From assembly GCF_000158955.1 (NCBI RefSeq), contig NZ_GG657757.1, positions 7,539,187 to 7,603,186 of the forward strand: a DNA stretch of 64,000 bases, read 5' to 3'. The notes beneath the pieces are model-generated. The model did not search any database, was not told where the DNA came from, and worked only from the letters and a program-made list of their open reading frames with translations. Shown piece by piece: positions 58,279 through 64,000 of this stretch; the first letter of the stretch is position 1, and the number at the start of each line of letters is the position of its first letter. Both the position numbers and the translations under genes were made by a program. The stretch comes from Streptomyces viridochromogenes DSM 40736. GTDB taxonomy: Bacteria > Actinomycetota > Actinomycetes > Streptomycetales > Streptomycetaceae.

Positions 58279-60003
58279 GTGACGCATGACGAAGCAAGAG
58301 ATCAGGAACCACATGCGGGAGGCACGCTTCCGGGCTCGGAAGCGGGCCTCCCCGGTCAGGAACGGCCCACAACCGACCGGATCGTCTTCGGGGTCACGGC
58401 CGCGCTCACCCTCGCCTTCGTGGTCTGGGGGGCCGCGGCCACCGACTCGCTCGAAAGCGTCTCCACCAGCATGCTCAGTGGGCTGATGCACAACGGTGGC
58501 TGGGCGTTCATGCTCGCGGCCTCGGGCTTCGTGGTGTTCGCGCTGTGGCTGGCGGCCAGCCGCTACGGCCGTATCCACCTCGGAGCCGAGGGCGAGGAGC
58601 CCGAGTTCCGCACGGTGTCCTGGGTCGCGATGATGTTCAGCGCGGGCATGGGCATCGGCCTGATGTTCTACGGCGTGAGCGAACCGCTGTCGCACTACGC
58701 GACGGCACCGCCGGGCACGAATCCGGCCGACTCCGGTGAACGCATGGAAACGGCCATGGCCACCACCCTGTTCCACTGGACGCTCCACCCCTGGGCGATC
58801 TACGCCGTGGTGGGTCTCGCCATCGCCTACAGCACGTTCCGCAGGAAGCGGCGCCAGACCATCAGTGCCGTCTTCACCCCGCTCATCGGCAAGAAGCACG
58901 CGAACGGCGCCGTCGGCCGCGTCATCGACGTCCTCGCGATCGTCGCGACCGTCTTCGGGTCCGCCGCCTCGCTGGGGCTGGGCGCCTTGCAGATCGGCTC
59001 CGGTGTGCAGGAGCTGAACTGGATGGACAAGGTGAGCACCGGGCTGCTCGTCACGATCATCGCGGTGCTGACCCTGGCCTTCGTCGCGTCCGCGGTCTCC
59101 GGTGTGGAGAAGGGCATCCAGTGGCTGTCCAACACCAACATGGTGCTGGCGCTGATCCTCGCCGTGTTCGTGTTCGTGGCGGGCCCGGCCATCATCGTCC
59201 TCGACCTGCTGCCGACCTCGGTCTTCGCCTACCTCGGCGACCTGCCCCAGCTGGCCGGCCGTACGGAGGCCAGCGGCGGGAAGGGTGTCGCGGACTGGCT
59301 GGGCAGCTGGACCGTCTTCTACTGGGCGTGGTGGATCTCCTGGACGCCGTTCGTCGGCATGTTCATCGCCCGTATCAGCAGGGGCCGGACCATCCGGCAG
59401 TTCGTCGGCGGCGTCATCCTGGTGCCCAGCACGGTCAGCCTGATCTGGTTCGCCATCTTCGGCGGCTCGGCGATGAAGATGCAGGAGCAGGGGCAGCTCG
59501 GCAAGGAGGCGACCCCCGAGGGCCAGCTCTTCGACGTGCTCCAGCAGTTCCCCCTCGCGACGGCCACCAGCCTGCTCGTGATGATCCTCGTCGGCATCTT
59601 CTTCGTGTCGGGCGCCGACGCGGCGTCGATCGTCATGGGCACCCTCTCGCAGAAGGGAGCGCTCGAACCCGGCCGCTTCGTGGTGGTGTTCTGGGGTGTG
59701 GTCACCGGAGCGGTGGCCGCGATCATGCTCCTCGTCGGCAGCGGTCAGGGCGACGCCCTGACCGGCCTGCAGAACCTCACCATCCTCGCGGCGGCCCCGT
59801 TCGTCGTCGTGATGACCTTCATGTGCGTCGCCCTCATGCGGGATCTGCGCCGCGACCCCGTCATGGTCCGCGAGCAGATGGGCTCCGAGGCCGTCGAACA
59901 GGCCGTCATCGAAGGCCACAAGAAGTACGACGGCGACTTCGAGTTCCGCGTCGGCCCGGGCCGCGGCCCGGACGTGGAAGGCGACCCGATCGGCAAGCAC
60001 TGA
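58279..60003 (+). CDS. BCCT-family transporter
   Basis: This 574-residue, 12-helix betaine/carnitine/choline-type transporter has the signature FHWTLHPWAIYAVVGL and the helix YWAWWISWTPFVGMFIARISRGR, with the Trp box of the substrate site, and MFSAGMGIGLMFYG. The long polar N-terminus and acidic/basic C-tail suit an osmoregulated carrier such as BetP. GTG 58279 with AAAGG 9 nt upstream is preferred over ATG 58264. A strong hairpin terminates it. Confidence 0.92.
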   Translation: MTHDEARDQEPHAGGTLPGSEAGLPGQERPTTDRIVFGVTAALTLAFVVWGAAATDSLESVSTSMLSGLMHNGGWAFMLAASGFVVFALWLAASRYGRIHLGAEGEEPEFRTVSWVAMMFSAGMGIGLMFYGVSEPLSHYATAPPGTNPADSGERMETAMATTLFHWTLHPWAIYAVVGLAIAYSTFRRKRRQTISAVFTPLIGKKHANGAVGRVIDVLAIVATVFGSAASLGLGALQIGSGVQELNWMDKVSTGLLVTIIAVLTLAFVASAVSGVEKGIQWLSNTNMVLALILAVFVFVAGPAIIVLDLLPTSVFAYLGDLPQLAGRTEASGGKGVADWLGSWTVFYWAWWISWTPFVGMFIARISRGRTIRQFVGGVILVPSTVSLIWFAIFGGSAMKMQEQGQLGKEATPEGQLFDVLQQFPLATATSLLVMILVGIFFVSGADAASIVMGTLSQKGALEPGRFVVVFWGVVTGAVAAIMLLVGSGQGDALTGLQNLTILAAAPFVVVMTFMCVALMRDLRRDPVMVREQMGSEAVEQAVIEGHKKYDGDFEFRVGPGRGPDVEGDPIGKH

Positions 60004-60014
60004 CCGCGAACCGC

Positions 60015-60045
60015 CCGGTCCCGGGGCTCCTGGCCCCGGGACCGG
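60015..60045 (+). terminator. Hairpin terminator of the BCCT gene
   Basis: CCGGTCCCGGGGC (60015-60027) pairs perfectly with GCCCCGGGACCGG (60033-60045), 12 nt past the stop. Confidence 0.85.
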
Positions 60046-60144
60046 CCGGGCCTGTCCGCTCCGGCGCCCGCGACCGACTCGCGAACCCGCCTGCGCCCGG
60101 CTCCTCGAGCTGTCGACGGGAAACCCGGCCCGGGAGGCCGCGCG

Positions 60145-60207
60145 GGAGCCGGTCAGCCGATCACCAGGAGCGGGTCGCCGATCGCCAGGAGCCGGTCGCC
60201 GATCGCC
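60145..60207. repeat. Three tandem copies of a 21-bp unit
   Basis: Units 60145-60166, 60167-60187 and 60188-60207 follow GGAGC-GGTC-GCCGATC-CCA with few changes. They lie in the 243-bp gap 60004-60246 between convergent genes, after the terminator; nothing else is seen there. Confidence 0.6.
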
Positions 60208-60246
60208 GACCGCGGGGAGCCGCTCGGACCCGATCGCTCGGGCCCC

Positions 60247-61197
60247 TCAGTCGAGTGCCAGTCGAGCCGCCTCCTCGGCGCACCCCCAGGCCACCGTGAC
60301 CCCCGCCCCGCCGTGGCCGTAGTTGTGGACCAGCAGGCGGCCGTCCGGCAGTGGTTCGCTCTCCAGACGGACCGTGGGACGCGTGGGGCGCAGACCGACC
60401 CGGTGCGCCAGGACCCGTGCCCCGGTGATCTCCGGCCGCAGGGCGGCGCAGCGGCGTACGATCGCCTCCGCCGTCGCGGGGTCGGGCTCCAGCGACCAGA
60501 CGTCCTCCTCCGCCGTACCGCCGAGGACGAGCCCGTCCGGCTGCGGGAACATGTACGCGTACTCCCCGGCCTCGTCCTTGCGGACCAGCCAGGTGTCGAT
60601 GCCCGGGTTCTCGACCACGACCAGTTGCCCGCGCACGGGCCGTACGGACTCGTCCGGCACCAGCTCCCGCGCGGCCAGGCCCGTGCAGTTGATCACCACC
60701 GGTGCCTCGGCCTCCGCGAACGAGGACACCGTGCGTGCCTCGACCACCCCGCCCGCCGCCACGAACCGCTCCCGCAGCCACGGCAGATGGGCCGGCATGT
60801 CGAGGAGCGGCAGCCGTGTCCGGACCGCGGGCCCGGCGTACTCGCCGGCCGTGGTCGCCCGCAGCTCCGGCACCCGTCCCGCCAGCCATCCCTCGACCTC
60901 GTCGAGACGGGTCCCGCCCAGCACCCCTTCGACCACGCGTACGCCGCTGCGCACGTCCCGCGCCGCGAGCTCCTCGTACACCTCCAGCGTCCGCAGCGCC
61001 CACACCCGGGCCAGCGCGACCGGCTCGATCCGGTACGGCCACCACAGCGCGCCCGCGACCGCCGACGTGGTCGCCTCCGCAAAGTCCCGCGTCCACACCC
61101 GCACCCGACGCCCGCGCTCCGCGAGCACCACCGCGGTCGTCAACCCCACGACGCCGCCACCGACAACGACGATCTCGTCACTCCGCTCGCCAGCCAT
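60247..61197 (-). CDS. D-amino-acid-oxidase-like FAD protein
   Basis: This 316-residue DAO-type flavoprotein has the dinucleotide loop VVVGGGVVGLTTAV at the N-terminus, the second FAD segment VINCTGLAARELVPD, and the C-terminal HNYGHGGAGVTVAWG with the Gly-rich loop of D-amino-acid oxidases. An Arg in substrate-binding position (RPTRPTVRLE) is present. It should oxidise D-amino acids to keto acids with hydrogen peroxide. ATG 61197 follows a -10 (TACGGT, 61210-61205) by 7 nt, so it is probably leaderless. Divergent from the next gene. Confidence 0.88.
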   Translation of the reverse strand: MAGERSDEIVVVGGGVVGLTTAVVLAERGRRVRVWTRDFAEATTSAVAGALWWPYRIEPVALARVWALRTLEVYEELAARDVRSGVRVVEGVLGGTRLDEVEGWLAGRVPELRATTAGEYAGPAVRTRLPLLDMPAHLPWLRERFVAAGGVVEARTVSSFAEAEAPVVINCTGLAARELVPDESVRPVRGQLVVVENPGIDTWLVRKDEAGEYAYMFPQPDGLVLGGTAEEDVWSLEPDPATAEAIVRRCAALRPEITGARVLAHRVGLRPTRPTVRLESEPLPDGRLLVHNYGHGGAGVTVAWGCAEEAARLALD

Positions 61198-61204
61198 GCC
61201 CCGG

Positions 61205-61258
61205 ACCGTAGCGGAATGTGCCATGCCGTGCTCACATCACGCTTTGTATGGGAATACT
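61205..61258. promoter_or_regulatory. Divergent leaderless promoters
   Basis: Minus -10 TACGGT (61210-61205) ends 7 nt before the flavoprotein ATG. Plus -10 AATACT (61253-61258) ends 6 nt before ATG 61265. Both mRNAs should begin at or near the start codon. -35 elements are poor. Confidence 0.45.
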
Positions 61259-61264
61259 CACAAC

Positions 61265-62287
61265 ATGTGTGCCGAATACACGACCTTCGGTCTGGCACCC
61301 GCGATGCGGGCCGGCGGAGTCCTCACCGACGGTGGTTACCAGGTCCACCGGGACTTCGTGGACTTCATCGTCGACGGCCGCCCGCTGCTGTTCCGGCTCT
61401 CCGACCTCGACGCGGTCTCCCCGCTCGCCTCCGACGTACCACCCGCGATCTTCACCGCGCAGGTCCGCAGCCTGCTCCTGGAGAGCGCGGCCCCGCTGCC
61501 CGGCGGCCGGTACGTCGTCTACGGCTGCCCCGAATGCGAGGACCTGGCCTGCGGCGCCGTCACCGCGGTCATCCGCCGGGACGGCGAGGACTTCATCTGG
61601 CGGGACTTCGCCTGGCAGACCGACGAACACGCCGACCTCGACCTCAACGGCTACCACGGCATCGGCCCGTTCCGCTTCCGCGGCGCCGAGTACCGCGCGG
61701 CACTGAGCGCCCTGCTCGACGGCTCCGCGCCGGACACCCGGCGTCGCGTCCTGCTGATCGGCGCCCGCGTCGCCGTCCTGGCCAGGCTCGCCGCGGCGTT
61801 ACGCACCATCGGTGTCGGCGCCGACATCGCCCACGACACCGACGCCGTACCCGCCGACGAACTGCGTGGCTACGACGCCGTCGTCTTCGGCCGTGGCGTG
61901 GGAGAGCGGGAACGCGCCGCCGTCCGCGACGCCTTCGAGCGCGCCCGGGTCCCCGTCGCCTTCGTCGACGGCCTCGCCCCGATCGTCCCCCTGCTCGTCG
62001 CCCAGATCGAACGCGCCCTGGACCGCGGTCCGGTCGAGCGGCGCCGCCTCACCGGGCTGACCGCGCAGCGCGGGACGGCGGACGTCGACGTCAGCTCCGC
62101 CTGCCGGGTCACGCTCACCGCGTACCGCCTCGACCGGTTCGCCCGCGCCCACATCCACGAACTCCTCGACCAGGTCCTCGAACCGGGCCGCCACCGCATC
62201 GCCCTCGACGGCAAGGCCGTGAGGGGACAGTCGTTCCTGGTGGCGCGCACCTCCGGAAGCGTCCTGGTGACGGCCGTGACGCACTGA
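61265..62287 (+). CDS. Protein of unknown function with a TTA codon
   Basis: I do not recognise this 340-residue protein. Residues about 30-165 form one domain with CPECEDLACGAVTAVI (three Cys) and YHGIGPFRFRGAEYR. From about 160, RRRVLLIGARVAVLARLAAALRTIG resembles a Rossmann half (in parts VLLIGARVAV and AALRTIGVGADIA), followed by a beta-rich end. Some relatives are called oxidoreductases without proof. Codon 179 (61799-61801) is TTA, so expression should depend on bldA. ATG 61265 appears leaderless. The last codons lie in a 17-bp tandem duplication. Confidence 0.75.
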   Translation: MCAEYTTFGLAPAMRAGGVLTDGGYQVHRDFVDFIVDGRPLLFRLSDLDAVSPLASDVPPAIFTAQVRSLLLESAAPLPGGRYVVYGCPECEDLACGAVTAVIRRDGEDFIWRDFAWQTDEHADLDLNGYHGIGPFRFRGAEYRAALSALLDGSAPDTRRRVLLIGARVAVLARLAAALRTIGVGADIAHDTDAVPADELRGYDAVVFGRGVGERERAAVRDAFERARVPVAFVDGLAPIVPLLVAQIERALDRGPVERRRLTGLTAQRGTADVDVSSACRVTLTAYRLDRFARAHIHELLDQVLEPGRHRIALDGKAVRGQSFLVARTSGSVLVTAVTH

Positions 62288-62307
62288 CCGCCGTGACGCA
62301 CTGACCG
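62274..62307 (+). repeat. 17-bp tandem duplication over the stop codon
   Basis: CCGTGACGCACTGACCG occurs at 62274-62290 and again, exactly, at 62291-62307. The first copy contains the TGA stop of the upstream gene and the second lies just before the ABC-F promoter. Confidence 0.9.
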
Positions 62308-62317
62308 ACGCGGCCAT

Positions 62318-62323
62318 TAGGAT
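62318..62323 (+). promoter_or_regulatory. -10 of the second ABC-F gene, leaderless spacing
   Basis: TAGGAT ends 10 nt before ATG 62334 and no ribosome site exists between, so the mRNA is probably leaderless. A -35 is not clear (GTGACG at 62293-62298 is 19 nt away, inside the duplication). Confidence 0.45.
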
Positions 62324-62333
62324 CAGCGCTCTG

Positions 62334-63974
62334 ATGACTGCCACCCTCGTCGCCAAGAACCTCGCCGCCGGCCACGGCGACCGCTCCCTGTTCACCGGCC
62401 TCGACCTCGTCGTGGCGCCCGGCGACGTGATCGGTCTGGTCGGAGCCAACGGCGCGGGCAAGTCCACCCTGCTCACCCTGCTCGCCGGACTCGTCGCACC
62501 CGAGCAGGGCGAGCTGCGCCTGTCCCCGCCGACCGCCACCGTCGGTCATCTGCCGCAGGAGCCGGACCGCAGGCCGGGCGAGACCGTACGCGCGTTCCTG
62601 GGCCGACGCACCGGCGTCACCGAGGCCCAGCGGACCATGGACGAGGCGACCCAGGCCCTGGTCGACGGGGCACCCGGCGCCGACGACGCCTACGCTGTGA
62701 GCCTGGAGCGCTGGCTCGGGCTCGGCGGCGCCGACCTCGACGAACGCGCTGAGGAGATCGCCGACTCGCTCGGGCTCACGGTCGACCTGGACCAGCCGAT
62801 GACCTCCCTGTCCGGCGGCCAGGCGGCCCGCGCCTCACTCGCCTCCCTGCTGCTGTCCCGCTACGACCTCTTCCTCCTCGACGAGCCGACCAACGACCTC
62901 GACCTGGACGGCCTGGAACGCCTCGAACGCTTCGTGAGCGGCCTGCGCGCCGGGACGGTGGTCGTCAGCCACGACCGCGAGTTCCTCACCCGCACCGTCA
63001 CCAAGGTCCTCGAACTCGACCTCGCCCAGCGGCGGATCAACCTCTACGGCGGCGGCTACGAGGCCTACCTGGAGGAGCGGGAGGTGGCCCGCAGGCACGC
63101 CCGCGACGAGTACGAGGAGTACGCCGACAAGAAGGCCGCCCTCCAGGACCGGGCCCAGACGCAGCGCGCCTGGATGGACAAGGGCGTGAAGAACGCGCGC
63201 CGCAAGGCGGGCAACGACAACGACAAGATCGGCCGCAAGTTCCGCAGCGAGGCCAGCGAGAAACAGGCCGCGAAGGCCCGGCAGACCCAGCGCATGATCG
63301 AGCGGCTGGAGGTCGTCGAGGAGCCCCGCAAGGAGTGGGAGCTGCACATGGAGATCGCCGCCGCACCCCGCTCGGGCGCGGTCGTGGCGACCCTGCGGGA
63401 CGCCGAGGTACGGCGCGGCGACTTCGTCCTCGGCCCGGTGTCCCTCCAGATCGACTGGGCGGACCGGGTCGCGGTGACGGGCGCGAACGGCGCCGGCAAG
63501 TCCACGCTGCTCGCCGCCCTGCTCGGCCGCGTCCCGCTCGACGCCGGACACGCCGCGCTCGGCTCGGGCGTCCTGCTCGGCGAGGTCGACCAGGCCCGCA
63601 AGCTGTTCCACGGCGAGGAACCGCTGCTCGACACCTTCCGCGCGGCCGTCCCGGACACCGAACCGGTCGAGGTCCGCACCCTCCTGGCCAAGTTCGGCCT
63701 CAAGTCGGACCACGTCCTGCGCCCCGCGGCGACCCTCTCCCCGGGCGAGCGCACCAGAGCCGCCCTGGCACTGCTCCAGGGCCGTGGCGTCAACCTCCTG
63801 GTCCTCGACGAGCCGACCAACCACCTCGACCTGCCCGCCATCGAGCAACTGGAGTCGGCCCTCGACGCCTACGACGGCACCCTGCTCCTCGTCACGCACG
63901 ACCGCCGCATGCTCGACGCCGTACACGTGAACCGCCGCCTGGAGGCGGCGGACGGCAAGGTGACCGAGCGCTAA
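62334..63974 (+). CDS. ABC-F family ATPase
   Basis: This 546-residue soluble twin-cassette ATPase has GANGAGKST in each half, signatures SLSGGQAARASL and LSPGERTRAAL, and Walker B regions LLDEPTNDLDL and LDEPTNHLDL. Its linker (about 255-330) is basic and helical (KKAALQDRAQTQRAWMDKG). It belongs to the ABC-F translation-factor group rather than transporters; the specific role (antibiotic resistance or housekeeping) is not clear. It is a different subfamily from the gene at 37458, since the signatures and linker differ. The gene ends 26 nt from the window edge; those bases show nothing. Confidence 0.92.
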   Translation: MTATLVAKNLAAGHGDRSLFTGLDLVVAPGDVIGLVGANGAGKSTLLTLLAGLVAPEQGELRLSPPTATVGHLPQEPDRRPGETVRAFLGRRTGVTEAQRTMDEATQALVDGAPGADDAYAVSLERWLGLGGADLDERAEEIADSLGLTVDLDQPMTSLSGGQAARASLASLLLSRYDLFLLDEPTNDLDLDGLERLERFVSGLRAGTVVVSHDREFLTRTVTKVLELDLAQRRINLYGGGYEAYLEEREVARRHARDEYEEYADKKAALQDRAQTQRAWMDKGVKNARRKAGNDNDKIGRKFRSEASEKQAAKARQTQRMIERLEVVEEPRKEWELHMEIAAAPRSGAVVATLRDAEVRRGDFVLGPVSLQIDWADRVAVTGANGAGKSTLLAALLGRVPLDAGHAALGSGVLLGEVDQARKLFHGEEPLLDTFRAAVPDTEPVEVRTLLAKFGLKSDHVLRPAATLSPGERTRAALALLQGRGVNLLVLDEPTNHLDLPAIEQLESALDAYDGTLLLVTHDRRMLDAVHVNRRLEAADGKVTER

Positions 63975-64000
63975 CGGGCCGTCAGGCGAGTGGCGAGCTC

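Noticed and set aside
1..64000. tRNA/rRNA genes, insertion sequences, prophage, CRISPR, secondary-metabolite cluster
   Set aside because: None seen on reading both strands; no transposase, integrase, PKS or NRPS domain occurs among the translated frames.

Overview
The window is a 64 kb piece of a Streptomyces chromosome. The base composition is very GC-rich throughout and almost every codon ends in G or C. Family content also points there: a Wbl protein, an SsgA-like protein, a two-domain small laccase, a fused pcaL, and rare in-frame TTA codons. From memory, unchecked here, the gene order resembles the pca-to-small-laccase part of the S. coelicolor right arm (around SCO6697 to SCO6740). I see no tRNA or rRNA gene, insertion sequence, prophage, CRISPR array or antibiotic cluster.

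Layout. 1-2.3 kb: DMT transporter and PAP2 phosphatase genes divergent from a TetR regulator, across a symmetric promoter/operator. 2.5-6.5 kb: a DUF2510 protein with collagen-like repeats, then an MHS transporter-anmK pair. 6.7-9.4 kb: a LAL-type STAND ATPase that lacks the usual LuxR helix-turn-helix and carries a TTA codon. 9.6-10.4 kb: an SDR. 10.5-17.7 kb: the complete protocatechuate branch of the beta-ketoadipate pathway (pcaIJFHGBL) with its divergent MarR regulator. 17.7-20 kb: a DUF3048 lipoprotein and a zinc alcohol dehydrogenase. 20-24 kb: split NHEJ functions (stand-alone ligase and stand-alone LigD-type polymerase) around a PAS-GAF-SpoIIE phosphatase. 24-30 kb: two translationally coupled, very large secreted proteins (ThuA-PQQ sugar dehydrogenase; cupredoxin-OmpL47-DUF1080), divergent from a small laccase. 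30-34 kb: LacI regulator, VOC protein, Wbl protein, acyl-ACP desaturase with a repeated operator, and ddaH.

34.4-35.1 kb is non-coding and holds a long, branched, almost perfectly paired inverted-repeat structure. 35-39 kb is an operon of two soluble ABC ATPases (ABC-F and a UvrA-like protein) behind a clear promoter and a leader of about 240 nt. 39.5-46 kb is a run of small housekeeping or developmental genes: GOLPH3, SsgA-like, DUF1996, YciI, endonuclease V, two tiny proteins and an enoyl-reductase-like protein. One tiny gene has a hairpin that buries its ribosome binding site and start codon. 46-51.5 kb is a beta-oxidation operon (CaiB/BaiF, thiolase, FadB-like) with a convergent MerR regulator. 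51.7-58.2 kb has an amino-acid permease and three secreted peptidases (M1, S15, M14). 58-64 kb has a BCCT transporter, a D-amino-acid-oxidase-like flavoprotein, an unrecognised TTA-containing protein and a second ABC-F ATPase.

The items most worth a second look are the 34.75-34.87 kb structure, the hairpin over the 44.3 kb start codon, the ThuA/PQQ/DUF1080 operon, the ATPase that has lost its DNA-binding domain, and the symmetric divergent promoters at 1.6 and 43.4 kb.
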